Part shown: one piece after another, positions 26,101-39,200 of the stretch | How positions within the stretch are numbered: position 1 is the stretch's first letter | Layout of the letters: every line of letters begins with the position of its first letter | NCBI GenBank assembly: GCA_903813345.2 | Contig: CAIIXF020000012.1 | Coordinates: forward strand, 27,910,184 to 27,974,183 | Source of the DNA: Owenia fusiformis | Lineage: Eukaryota > Annelida > Polychaeta > Sabellida > Oweniidae | Length of the DNA: 64,000 nt | Direction of reading: 5' to 3' | The notes under the pieces: generated by a model | Database searches by the model: none | What the model saw: the letters and a program-made list of their open reading frames with translations, nothing else | Told to the model about the DNA's origin: nothing | Made by a program: the position numbers and the translations under genes

Positions 26101-29100
26101 ATACATCCAAAAATATGGAATATTCTAATGAGGTATTGCTCGCTAAATATGGCGGTAACCAAGATACATTACAATACACCCATACTCACATCATGGTTTG
26201 CTCTTATCGCAGAGGCACTGTTGTCCCAGCCTCCTATTACGATCTCATACGTGTCTGTCTCTGGCTCGTCGAGTACTTTAGACAGAGCAATATGGGCATC
26301 TTTACATGCTTGAATTTCGATCACCATCTTAGTTCTACCTTTCATGTTTATTGGGAGGTATGTGTACGTATAGTCTTCATTAGTTTGCACGGTATAATCC
26401 CCTATGATATAAAATGAAAATAAATCTACATATACCCTATGGGTCAGTTAGACGCCTTTGAATAAATGAACGCATTCGAACTGTAACCAATAGAAGGGGA
26501 CAAATATATGTTTTTAGTTATGTTATTTGAAAACGGATTATGATTTCATGTTTTTTTAAATAAACACTCTATTTATAACAATACTTGTTGGTGCGGGATC
26601 CATGGTGAAAGATCCATACATTTGGTACTAACCTCTGTTAAACGAGATCGTGAAATCTGTCTTTGGAAGTGTTTTGGGAATGTTTTTGCCAGGAATATAA
26701 CAATCCTTCACGTCATATTTCTTGAGATATGGCCTGTTGATGTCCCCGTCCCAGAGCATACTCGTCAATTGCCAGGACTGGAAGTAAAATTCAGACATGT
26801 TAAATATATCTAAAGCATATTAACTAATTTATAAGTTATAGTAGTTGAAGTGTAAGTCTGTGTACTAGACTTACTCACTTAAATCCTCGTTTAATCAAGA
26901 CATCCCCGTGACGGCAACAGCCATGCTAGGGTTGTATGACGCAATCAACTAAACAATCGATGTTTCCCTTTTTTGAATATTTTTCCTCGATCCTCGTCCA
27001 CGTATACAGTATTTATCAATATTGTGAGTTAAGATCGTCAGTAACTTTTGGAGGTCTTTAATACAAGAACGGAGTTGACATTTCGACAAAGAACGGGATT
27101 GATTCTTCATGAAATTACAATAAAAACCCTGAAGAACACACGGGCTATTTTATGAATTACGCTATAGTCTCATAAAAAGTCACAGAAAAATCACAATGCA
27201 ATGCCAAAATTACAAACAATTGTTCCCTTCCCTCCATTTCCATGCATTTGGATAGAAAACGATATTCCAAAGCATAAAATACTATTAACTCACTCCATCC
27301 AATGCGCCAGTAACAAGTTTCAATGGTTGTTCGTATTGTTCCTCCTCGAGATGAGTCTTATAAAATGCCCAATCACTCTGAAATTGAAAAACTGAAAATT
27401 TTACGATATGAATCCAATTTAATACGAATTGGCGATGGTTTCTACAGTGCTTTTAAGGGATCTCTTATTTATTAAATATTGAAGAAAATATGTATTCTAA
27501 TGCTTTTAAATTACACTAATTTTTGATAAATGGCTTTCTTTAGATCAGTACCTTCGACATGAACCACGTGTGGGTGAAAGTTGCGCCTGGGCTTTGCTTC
27601 TTTTTATATTTTGTTACCGGGACAACCCCATCTCTCACTTTGTCCTAGAAAGAATGTGCATATTAAGTAATCACAAATGTTATGTAAGAACAACATCTAC
27701 ATTGTGTTCGATGCATCTGTCTAACTGCAACCGAAAGTGCACTATCTAGCGTCTTTGAATTTAATAGCATGTGCCAACAAATTTAGTTTTAAAAATGGAA
27801 AAATATGCGTAGGTAGTTCCCAGGTAGTTATGCTAGCAAGGTAGTTAACAGAACAGTCAACTTGAAAATTAGAGATTGCTGAGAGTAATCAGTTTCACTC
27901 CTTGTCTAAATTAGCCATTCATCTGTTTAAAAAAGAGAAATGTAATTATTATATCGAATATTAAGCTAGCTACTTGCATATGTGGGGATGCATAGTTATA
28001 TATCTTGAACGTTATTGTTGATACCTTCTAAAGACAAACTATCCAATTATGATAAGGTGTTTTAATGATAAAATGCACTAAAAAGGCGAACGTCTATAAA
28101 ATACAAAATGAAAATATCTTACATTTCCTATATTTTCAAATGTGATATCAACGTGGAAGAGATCGTCTAAGTCGATGGAATGGTTTTCATCTAAGGGCAA
28201 CGTCATTCGTCCAGGAGGGAAACTGATATAATCACACATACCTGTTTGTTTCTTGTATATATGCTTAATACCTATACAAAAATAGTACATTAAGAAATAT
28301 CAAATATGTGACACATCTTGTATTTGGTTGGGACCATACAGAAGCGTTAAGAAGACTATCATTAAATGTAATAACATACAATCCATTTTATGTTATATAC
28401 TTGAGCGATGTAAGTTAATGTATAAGTACAGCCAATTCCATACCAAGTACATTTAAATTATATATAGATCTATAACCAATAATTTAAAAATGTTCTTTAA
28501 AAGTGGAATCAAAGTACTATTGACTATGCAAAGTAAAATGACTAAGTCTGTTCCCCAGATGTTATCGTGTTGAAATATTGATTTTGGATTTAATTTGAAT
28601 AAAATTGGCTGTACACAATGGGATTTGCATTATTGTATAACTGACATACTGCACCTAGTTTGAAATCGTATGTCTCTGTCACTGGACCCTTCCCTGTGAT
28701 AGTTCTTTCAAACTTCATTATTTTACGGGCCTGATCGAAACAACCCTGGAAGAAAGACACACATTTTTCATGAAATCAATGAATAAATAAAGTTTAAATT
28801 CATCTTATTTACTTAAATTACAACTTTTACTTTAACTGTAGATCAAGGTTATTTTAGTGTTGTTCATTGAAATTTATCTTATTTTCAGTTCTTCGGTTTT
28901 TCCTGAATTTTTACTCATTCACAAAAGGTTGAAATCGATGACAAAAATTGAAGAACTTTTGAAAGTTGTGATCTTCATGTTATCCAATGAATAATTGTGT
29001 TTGCTGAAATCTAAATAGCGGGCTATCCATTTATGTCATCATTTAAGAAAAAAGGATTTCCATATACAATATTGATTCGACAGGAAATTAATAAGTTATA

Positions 29101-29602
29101 TCAGATATAAAAAAGTTTTAGGCCCTCAAAGTCGAATTCATTTTTTAAAAATCCCTCTCATTGAAGCATTTGAGGTGAAATGTTCTCAAATTTGATACTT
29201 TGTAAAAACTTTTTGTTCGCGAAGCGAGTACAGCAGTTGTAAACTCAGCAAACCCATAATTTTGTAGTCATATAACATTTAGATTGCGATTTTCAAAAGT
29301 AAATCAAATATTTCATCAAAGTACGACATTTTGAAGGAAGGACCGGAAATGAGGTCAATTTATGGAATCAATAAACATGTATAAATCGTTCAAATTATTA
29401 TGAGGTTTTGAATAAAAATTCAACACGAAAAACATGTGCAAAATTGAATTGTTCTCACCCTGTGGTATTGTATAGTCTTCATTCCTATATCGATAAATTC
29501 GAAGTTCGCACAGAAATGTTTCGAAAGGTCAGATTTTATTGGCCCTTGAGAAAGTACAGATCTAAACGCTAATATACATAATAGCGTTGTTAAAGAAGAC
29601 AT
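20138..29602 (-). CDS. Type I membrane protein with FAMeT-like and PAN domains
   Basis: Nineteen exons, coding order: 29459-29602, 28655-28745, 28123-28271, 27552-27644, 27294-27377, 26633-26777, 26190-26401, 25725-25811, 24857-24995, 24587-24705, 24207-24270, 23861-23997, 23489-23555, 22854-22942, 22419-22575, 21785-22024, 21179-21424, 20795-20842, 20138-20289. All phases agree: 2463 bases, 820 residues. Signal peptide at 1-19. Residues 20-235 are an uncharacterised Cys-containing ectodomain, possibly LolA-like (weak guess). Residues about 240-382 match the farnesoic acid O-methyltransferase-like domain (Methyltransf_FA): KDAHIALS, YEIVIGGWDN, LVGRG, GSWTF. Residues 382-510 hold an internal duplication. 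Three PAN-like domains follow, with ECARQCLLARDFTCESF, SCAKACLDEKSFKCESF and GCAKACVGETSFVCKAF. A transmembrane helix (about 772-797) and a short KKNQ tail end the protein. A cell-surface recognition role is inferred; methyltransferase activity should not be assumed. Confidence 0.9.
28890..29400. repeat. Diverged family X repeat in intron 1 of the membrane-protein gene
   Basis: Phrase order (GATGACAAAAATTG, then a CTCAAAGTC block, then TCATTGAAGC and GAGGTGAAATG) parallels the foldback at 8080-8830 but with many differences. Its right end lies just before the first coding exon. Similarity was judged by eye only. Confidence 0.4.
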
Positions 29603-30620
29603 CTTGACTACGTGGTCCGTTTATTCTGAAAAAAAAGAAAATCATAAATTGGTTAAAAACGTGCGAGATTTGTATCTCAATATAGGGCACGGCATAGTGA
29701 CTGTGACTATTTCCTTTGCCGTCCAGAATCCTATGTATTCCAGAGCGTTGGGCTATATTGCTGATTTACATCAGCAACATGTGCCCCTGTATATATATTT
29801 GTTGTAAATTGTACACTTATTTTCTTATCTTTTTCTCTAATTATAATAGATAGAAAATTGATGACGAAAATGATAATATCATCAAACGTTCATAAGCTTT
29901 GAGACGGGATTCAAAAAGAGGTTTCCAGTCGTCAAACTTATGGAGGAGAATGTACAGTTGCTTACCTTTCATTATGCATTATAAGTTAATTTGCGTCAAT
30001 AATCAAGATGGGCTACAAAAACAATGATGAAGTCAATAAATATTATCACGCAATTGATAATGTATTAAACATTCGTAACTTCACAAATATTGTTTATATT
30101 CACTATAAATTATCTTTGATAATGCTCTTTCCGATTAGGAAAGAACAATGTGCAACAATTGTAGTGAATAGATTAATACATTACAAAATATTCCAAGAAT
30201 GAATAAAAGTTTATAAGGGGTTAGTATACCTGTTATTGAGATTTTAAATTACTCCCCCTAAAAAAAGTTTTAGTTCGTTATGCTAAGATATCTTTCAAAG
30301 TGAACAAAAGTAAAAACTTACGATACCAACTTCTTTGTGTCTAATTTTATGACAATATATTTATCAAACTTTTTTAACATAGCTACTATATCTCATTAAA
30401 AATGAATACCAAAGGTGACAACCACACGAGGTTTACAGTGCATGAGAAAATACGTATATCTGTTATCATATGATAATAATGTCAAGTGTTTTAAATTGAG
30501 TCACTTTTGTATCTTAACCAATACAAATAAAGTAGGTATTTTCGTACCTATCTCTTCGAGGTAGCATTCGGTTATGCGGATGTAAATATTAATGCTTATT
30601 TGGCCGGAACCTGTGACCAA

Positions 30621-30655
30621 CACCCCCCCCCCCCACACACACACACACACATACA
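30621..30655. repeat. Poly-C followed by CA microsatellite
   Basis: A run of about 13 C passes directly into (AC)n of about nine units with one interruption. Confidence 0.9.
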
Positions 30656-30762
30656 CACTTGTGGTGTAATTAGCGGCCTTAGATAAATTAGGGCTAGTAA
30701 GGGACATACAGAAGAAATATCACTATTCATGCTGCATCTTTATTTGTATCAAGCCGATGTGA

Positions 30763-30890
30763 AAGAAATTATGGTCCCCCGGGGACTATGGTCCCCCTTC
30801 TTATTGGCCCTTAAGGGAAAGAGTTCACCTTATAAATCAATGGAGAGTAGGACCATAAATTGATAGGACATCCTACCATTTTACACCTGT
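30763..30890. repeat. Dispersed repeat, copy 1 (inverted copy at 43005-43152)
   Basis: Shares in reverse complement with 43005-43152 the phrases GAAAGAAATTATGGTCCCC, TAAATCAATGGAGAGTAGGAC and the TTTTACACC end. The two copies differ by small insertions. No coding sequence. Confidence 0.65.
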
Positions 30891-32759
30891 ATAACTTTGA
30901 TTTCTGTCATAAAATTATGCACGTTAATAAAATGGTTTAGTAGTCCGGGCTTAATATATAATTTAACAGGCCAATAATAACGCTTCAAATTGTCATCACA
31001 ACATTCAAAGATAGCATTAAACCCCACGTAGCCTCGATGGTCGTATATTTCACATGCAGTATCGTTTCGGATGAACTTTCTCACATGGTTCCTTCTCCCG
31101 TGAGTATGATATTTTGAAATGCATATTCCCATAATATGAATGCTGATTATGTGATCGGCTACAGTTTCTCCGACGAAATTGACTCACTGGGTTGCCCTCG
31201 GGCTAGGAAATTTGACAGCTCAATCTTCATTTTGTCAAAACTCCATACCGCTCCCGCAAGTCACACGCAAACCTTTGAATGGTGCAGATCTTTAGGATAT
31301 ACATTTTCTGCGTAGTAGCTTTCTTATTGCACTACAGATAACATCATGTTTGACATACACAATACAAATAAAATATGATTGTTAATTTTACAATAACATT
31401 TTAAAGACAAAATCCGAAAATTTCCCGAATGATGTTTTTTAAACAAATTAATCAAACAAACTTAACAAGATTTCATAATATATTTTAAATCGCTTACCAG
31501 TTAGTATCTAGCATTAGAATTGAGTTATCAAGAATATAAAAATACATTTAGGGTCAAACTCCAGTGTTATCAAACTATAACAATACACTGACTTATCAGT
31601 ACTTACAATACAAGAGGAACCCTGATTACCGACTGCGTTCGTAGTAACATTTATTTTGTATACTGTATAATAGTGAAGGTTTATTTGTGCACAACTAAAT
31701 TATCTTTTTTGATTTGTATTCTCACTTGGCACAAAGGTAGAAAGTCAAATTAATATACCACGTAAAATTTTAAGAAAGGACCTGTATCACCTCATATCAA
31801 TAGTGGATGCATCTGAAGTCGACATTGGTTCCATGTATGCTAAAGTTAGTTATTCAAAGCAAAATAATATATCTCGTATAAAACTATGTTGATTTTGCTT
31901 ATAATGAACAATGAAATTCCGATAAGGAGGCTTAACAATTATGTTCAAATCAAATGAGCATCTGACGTTTGAAAAACTATCAGATGCGAGTAGGTAGTTA
32001 CCAGTTTCGCCACCAGGTGGCTGATTCGGGGGAAATAACATGGCAGGGTATTACAAAATTCCCTTAAACTTGAATATGCATCAGTTTTACTGGTTCACTT
32101 TTCAAATTACCCTTATGTATCTGATAGTTATACAAATTAGAATATGTCCAGTAAAAGGAAATATTATCTGCCCAACACAAGAAAAGATATTTCACTTTTT
32201 ATGGTTTTACAACATGGGGTCTATGGGGAATCTCCCCGACCTAGAAGTCACATTTTCAAAGTTGATAAACTCTTTTCAAAACCACATATTTAGATGTAAT
32301 TTTATATGTAGATTCCAAATATGACACCAGTTTGACAGAATTGTGAATTTTTATTGACGTAAATCAAGATTATTTCTACTCGCATCTAGGATAATATCCA
32401 ATGACAATGGCAATTTAGAAGGAACCTTACTTACTTACGGGGAAAATAAGATCTAGCAAGTAACCTTTAAAGTAACTTTTAAATATTTCGGACTCAAATT
32501 ATTCCTTATCATGTCTTTTTCTAAAAATTCCCAAAATTGCAAAATGAATTTACTTCAGGAAAACTAAAGATTTTTACAATAAAACATTGATTTTTCTACT
32601 TTTTAGGGTACCAGTTTAAGAATTCAAACATGTTCCCCAATTTTTTGCACTTTTAATCCTTAATAACTTCACCAATTTATAATATATGATTGTAAATATA
32701 TTGGGTCTTTTGGGAGATATTGTATATACGATTGTAAGGAATAGATTAGGCCTAGTAGG

Positions 32760-34130
32760 TGAATTCTACATGTTTCTTGGAAAAGACAAGTCTCTGTTTG
32801 GAGAAGAGTCTATCGCGCTAATAATTTATTTGATGAAAAATATAGAAATAACACCCAAATAAAAGTATGAATATTTAAACGAAGACATTTAAATCTACAA
32901 TATGTATAAAATATCAAAATTGTCAAAAGCAGGCGTAACGTGCAGACGTGTCGCAAAAAGGTGGCGCATTTGTTTTTAAGGGTATCGCGTGAATGTAACT
33001 TTGATTCCCCGGATTATAAGATAATATTCTAATTAAAGTTATATATCATTTTAAAGCTGTTTTGATGAAGTTTTTAGATCAACTACACTCCGTTCACGAT
33101 TCTTACGCGTCCTTTTTTAAAAAAGAGTTTTTTACCAAAACATCTGGCAAATATCCTCTGTTGACACGTTACATTTTGAATTATTTTTTGTCTTTAAACG
33201 CTCATAACTCAAACAATATATGACTATTATATTTATTTTTCGTCTTGATAAAGGTAGATAGACGTTTTATTTCAAAGGATGAATTTTAGTAAGCGTCCCA
33301 TATTGTGACGTCATGGAGTTTGTAAAATAGAATCTGTTGACAGCGACCTTTTTTGCTCATTTTTTGTTACCTTCAACTTTTCAGGTGTACATTAAACAAC
33401 AAATACGAGATCAATTTTTAATAAATCATAAATGATTATTTTGCTCTTAAACTCTAGTTTATTATTAAATAGTTGATTTTGTTCGCAAAAGTATGTGTTT
33501 CTGTTGTATGTGGAAAAGTGGAGGACGAAAGGTTTTCAAAATTCATTAAAATAGGGCTAATTTACGCCATTCGCCTATTTTCAAGCACAGCAACACGTAT
33601 ATTTATTTCACCTAAAATATCAATTGATTCGTGTTTTATGATGCTCCTATCCCAGTGTTAATACACATACGATATCAGAGTTGTACGCCTTAAATATTGT
33701 GAGATATAGAGGCAAATGTAGAGGACGAAAGAATTTCCATATGTGTACATTTTTTCTCAAAAAACGTCACATTCTGTGGTGTTAAAAAGCGAAAATGTGT
33801 AACAGTGCGTGCGCGACCTTTTTGCGACACGTCGCAGTAGACCGATTCAATAAATGACAAGTCTCAGTTTAGAGAACAAAGTTCATAAGTCATAATGTAA
33901 AAATATCAAAATTAACCGAAATAGGCATAACGTGCAGTAGACCTATTCAATGAATGACAAGGTTCAGTTTGGAAAACGAAGTTCATAAGTCTACTGCGCT
34001 TATATTTTTATGAAAAATATAGAAATAATATCAAATTATTAATATTCAAAAGAGGACATTTAAATCGAAAATATGTAAAAAATATCAAAATTGTCCAAAG
34101 CAGGCGTAACATGCAGTAGACTGATGAACG
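32760..34130. repeat. Nested repeat block with an 880-bp inverted-repeat element
   Basis: A unit containing AATATCAAAATTGTCCAAAG and GCAGGCGTAAC occurs at about 32905, 33900 and 34080, alternating with ACAAGTCTCAGTTT-type segments. Between about 32947 and 33828 lies a segment bounded by ACGTGTCGCAAAAAGGT and its reverse complement, interrupting the repeat at a GCAG junction. This suggests one element inserted into another. The inserted part has no recognisable protein. Confidence 0.6.
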
Positions 34131-34411
34131 TCTTCCTCCAAACCGACACTTGTCCTTTGTCAACCATATAGATCTGTTTCTGCGTTTCTTCACAGACACG
34201 ATAATGTTACATAACCAGATGTCTATGTTTAAACACAGAGGAAGTTTATGACCTGATGACGTGCTGTCGAATGGTATGATCTTTTTTCTTTTAAAATAGT
34301 TTTTATTTAGGAGGTTGCTATCGGAATGAATAATTAAGTACCTAAGATCAACTGTTTTAATCCCTATGGACATACGAGGTAATAACTTTCAATTGAATTT
34401 TGCCTTTTCAG

Positions 34412-34546
34412 CAATACGTGACAACGTATCCATCAATCAGTGTTTTAGACGACATGTTTATTATGTCGGGGTACGTCAAGGTTACTTTCGAGCCACTAAA
34501 TTATTATTTGGCAAGTGGTATATTAAGGCCTTCCACAAGGGATTAA
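34412..34546 (+). CDS. Possible isolated terminal exon, unidentified
   Basis: After a good acceptor (TTTTGCCTTTTCAG) a phase-0 frame of 44 codons runs to a TAA. The translation contains PSISVLDDMFIMSGYVKV and ends RPSTRD. It has reasonable composition, but no family was recognised and no upstream partner exon was found. It could equally be a remnant of a mobile element or chance. Confidence 0.2.
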   Translation, partial: QYVTTYPSISVLDDMFIMSGYVKVTFEPLNYYLASGILRPSTRD

Positions 34547-35547
34547 GACAGTAGTCAACTAAGGCACTCGAGATCTCCAAAGAAAGGTATTGTGATGGTT
34601 TTGTATATATAAATTTTCCATTTTAAATCCCATAGCACTCAAACGAGTTTCTTTATGAAGTAATTCAGTGAAAGAGGATCAACAAAATTCTGAGACTTTA
34701 CAGGATTGAATGTGGAAGTATTTTGCAAAATAGAAGACACTATCAATTCAGTTAATGATCCATTAATACCACTACTTGCAAAAAAATTTGTTCAATTGAC
34801 AATATGTTTCTCAAAATTAAAATAAAATTAAAACGTAACGAACGGTTTTAAATTTAAATCAATCAAATCACTAAAATAAGTATTCTTTATTCGAATTCAG
34901 ATTTCAGATGTTGCATCAAGATGTATGATCATATATATAATGTTTGTACATGCGACTTGTGCTTTTGACAATGAAATTGAAACTTTGCGTACTATTAAAT
35001 TGTGCTAACTATAGTAATATATGTATTTGTTTCATTGTTAACAGTTACTATCTTTAGCGAACTCTTCTCGTGCTTTACTTTCTTCAATTCGGTTTTCCCC
35101 ATTGCCCATGCGTTTTGGATATCAAGAGGGTAGCAATAAAACGAAATTGTATGTAAAACGAAAAAGGACAAGTTAAAGCCACATATACAGACACTTTACC
35201 TATATTATAAATCATCAAAAAGTAATATATAGGACACTGTCCTATATAAAATGAGATAAAGAAAATATATTGGGCTCAGAAAAAAAGAAAAAGAAAAATT
35301 ATTTGTCATGGTCAGGTTTTGTGTGACTTTCTAACCATCAGGCCATGGCCTAAGCTTGAATTTGCAGTGTAATTTTTGATATTATATGTTTATTTTGAAA
35401 ATATTGTTACCACTACGAAACAATTACCAAACAGGCAATGTCATGCTAATTATGTTAGAATACATATCAAAGTAAGTATTCTACACCAAATTCAGAATTA
35501 ATTATGTTAATCCAGTTTTCATTTTAATAATCTAAGTATTATAATGC

Positions 35548-36215
35548 ATCATATAATAATGAGCTATAATAATATGCATTGTGTAATATTGAGCTGAAGT
35601 AATATGCATCATATAATATTAAGCTAAAGCAATACGGTTCGTTCGTGCGATGTTGATGTAGTGTAATATACATCATATGATATTGATCTAAACTAATACA
35701 CATCATATGATATTGAGCTAAAGTAATATCCAACATACAATATGTAACTAAAGTAATTCGTATCATATGATATTGAGCTAAAGTAAAATGCATCATATAA
35801 TATTGAGCTAGAGAAATATGCATCATATAATAGTAAGATAAAGTAATATACATCATATGATTTTAGGCTAAAGTAATATGCATCATATGCTATTTAGCTA
35901 AAATAATACGCTTCATACGATACTGATCTTAAGTAGTATACATCATATGCTATTGAGCTAAAAGAATATGCATCATATGTTTTTAAGCATAAGTAATATG
36001 CATCATATGATATTGAACCTTAATAAAGGCATCATATGATATTGAGCTAAAGTAATTTTCTTCATATGATATTGAACTAATTTCTCTTCACACGATATTG
36101 ATCTAATGTAATATATTATATGATATTGAGCTAAAGTATATGCAACATACAATATTTAAGTAATTCGCATCATATGATATTGAGCTAAGATGAAGATAAA
36201 ATGCATCGAATATTA
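35548..36215. repeat. 30-bp minisatellite in the 5' region of CBM14 gene A
   Basis: About 22 diverged tandem copies of a 30-base unit reading roughly ATGCATCATATGATATTGAG then CTAAAGTAAT. It ends about 35 bases before the start codon, just ahead of the acceptor TTTTTAG at 36240-36246, so it probably lies in a 5' UTR intron or promoter. Gene B has a single ATTGAGCTAGTAC at the matching place. Confidence 0.9.
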
Positions 36216-36250
36216 TTGAGCTGGTACTTTTTTCGTGAATTTTTAGAAAC

Positions 36251-39200
36251 ATGATGATCCTAGCTTTGTTAGTGAGTGTGGCTGTTGCCCTTGACACCAG
36301 GAGTGGGAAAAGTGAGTGGCGTACAAATAATATTTCCAAATTATAAATTTGAAATCTTGATCTTTTCCTGATATATGTATACAAGACTAAAAACGAGTAC
36401 AGAGTCAAACATTGTGCTTTGAACGCGACCAAAGCAATCCAAGGATTAATATTTCATTATTGCATGTCGTCATGTTGTTAATATGGGAGGGGTTATTTAT
36501 TTGTTTAGCCGTTGTCTTATACTTTCTATTTTATTTGTTTTAGAATACGATCTAGACGAGGCCCAACAAGGTAAATTACTATGCATATTTAAATCTAAAG
36601 TAGCCAAATACTCCCACAAGTTCATTTTAGATTGTTGAAATGGTTGCTTCTTTATGAAAATATCTCTGTTCTGAATTTAAATTTACGAATGCATATTTTA
36701 GATACGTTTATAATTCTAAATTGATCGAAAGAAAAGCGTGTGTTGATCTCGCCTCCGTCTTACAATTTAATGAATTTTGACTCGTGCATTTTAGCTCTCT
36801 GCATCTCAAGCCAGGGTTACTTGTCTGGCGCTGATTTCGACGAAGGGGATTGCTGTTCATTCGTTGTCTGCAACGCTGCTGAACTTAACAAAACCGGCTT
36901 CCTTGGAAAATGCATGGGAGGAACTGCGTACAATGCAGAGCTCCAAGTTTGCGATGACCCCAAGTATGTGCCCGGATGTAACCCAGCAGACTGCGATGGT
37001 AACTTTATCATTATATTATTTATTATAACCGTTTATGACACTTGACACAATAAGAAAATAAGTTTATGATAAGTATTCTGTTTGCCTGAAGGCGTATGTG
37101 AGACCAGATCACTATCCCTATCTGGAGTGTAAAAAGCATAATTTGCGGATACCCAGAATTGAAACGTAGTAGATTGTAATCATTCCACATGATGTGTACA
37201 CGCTTTTTCTATAATTCATAAGAAAAATAATTTCTATTTTTGGTTATAACGATTACACATTACCCTTCACACGAATGAATGGAAATATTTTTAATATTTC
37301 AACATTTTTCGTTTTGAAAATGATCTAGCTAAGAAGTAGAATTACGATGAGTAGCATTTCGACCACATTAGCATTCCAGCAAATATATTTGGAAGAGCAA
37401 TTTCATTTATGGACACAGACTATCTGACAAACAATGTTACTGATTTTATTATCAAGTGTACATATATCTAAATTACATATAAGTGTTATTTTAATCGGTT
37501 AAGTAATATCATAATCATGTAATTCGTTAATTTGAATAATTTATTCTGTTTTAGTCCCAAAGAGAACTACGGCAGAATGCCCAGCTGATTTACCAGAAGG
37601 TACGTCCAAATACATTGAACAGACCAGTGCGAACGTATTGGATAATATTTATTATTTTATTAAAATCAGTAAATATTCCTAAATTGATAAGAATCAAATC
37701 GGACCGTTTAGAGCAATATTTAATTATTAATGATAAAATCCAACTCAATAAAAAATACTTTAAAAATATTCGCTTACGATGTATTCATCATGACGTCCTT
37801 TTAATTAGTTGGTATTACATCAATCAAATAAGTATGTTATAATGAAAGCCTCTAAGATATCATGTTAGATATATGATTCCACAATCAGAATTTAACAATA
37901 TATGATGGCAATTTGAATGACTTAACAAGCGTTGTCCTAAGCTGCCATTGGATAATAATAATTTGCTGAAATATGAGTGTGGGCTGTCCAGGCAACTTAT
38001 AATGCTCATGGTTAGAGCAAAATCATTGTTAAAAAGTTAAATGAAAGATGTGAAAAATAACCTGGTTATTTTGATTTAGAGAGGAAAGGTCATAAAGAGG
38101 GCAGCACTTTAGTTTGTTTAGTTTTGCTTATACACTATAGAGGGCCAGTTTCTATTGCGCAATAGCAGCATGCAAAGTTTGTGAAAGTTAAATGAAAGAT
38201 TGAAATAGAATGATTGTTTATCTATCAAAATGTCTTTAACTGCAACTGATTTATTCACATTATAGGAAGTTGTTGTGTTGGGGGCAGAGAGCCAGTTTAC
38301 GCAGCACTTAGTGCAAATAGTTACGCACTCCCCGATGGCACACCACAATTCTGCCCCGCAGGACAAGTGTTCAGCACATCAGACTGCTGCTGCGAATTTG
38401 AATGTAAATATTTCTTCATAGTTTTTATCCTGGGAGTACAAGGAATATGGTTTTAATGCCTTTCCTAAAAACAACGACTCGTGGTTAGGAAATCATCCAA
38501 AATTAAAAAAAATATCGGTAATAAATTAATGTATTTCGTCGTTGTGTTATGCCAAGTGACATTATATTCTTGCTTTTACTGGCCACATAGATAATATAAG
38601 ATTACCTGCTAGTACTATTGTTGCTATGGTTGGTGAGATATTGTCAGGTGATCTTCTGTAACAACTGACCTTTAGAACTCCTGCTATTTTTGACCGGATA
38701 TTTTCAAGTATGGACGTCGTTTTCTTTATATACGAAATGACAACGTGAATTCAAAATTGATAATGGAAACGTGTGTTATTCCAGACGAGGTAGTCCCTGA
38801 GTGTGTTGATGGACCATATGCTGCCAACCCTGACGATGTATGCTGTAGCTACCTTCAATGTTTCGCTAATGGGTAAGCAAACTAAACCTCAATAAATCTA
38901 ATGGCGGAGAAGGAGGGTTTAGACATTGTTTCTTAACACATTGGATCATTCATTGGGATAGTTGGGGTTTGTTATCTTTATGACTTGTTTACTCTTAGAT
39001 GTTTACTTTTTCTTATTGTGTTCCAGTAGTTGGTATGTTAAAGCGTTTTCAATATTCATGCGTGCTCTCGTATGCTTTTTGCATACATATTTTTTCAATA
39101 TGATTTGTTTTTCCCAGAATACAAATTTTTACTTGAATACACGTCATTTATCCTTACAAAACCAAATGTTACCATGCTCGAATCAAGTTTGAAATAAACA

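Larger units (their letters stand above)
29603..35547. other. Intergenic stretch with dispersed repeats
   Basis: Contains a C-run/CA microsatellite (30621-30655), half of a dispersed repeat (30763-30890) and a nested repeat block (32760-34130). A possible isolated exon lies at 34412-34546. No complete gene was recognised. Confidence 0.5.

Noticed and set aside
26169-26417. Plus-strand frames at 25977-26417
   Set aside because: These are shadows of the minus-strand FAMeT-like exon 26190-26401.
35548-36215. CRISPR-like array (30-base repeat period)
   Set aside because: Units are contiguous without spacers and the DNA is eukaryotic; it is a minisatellite.
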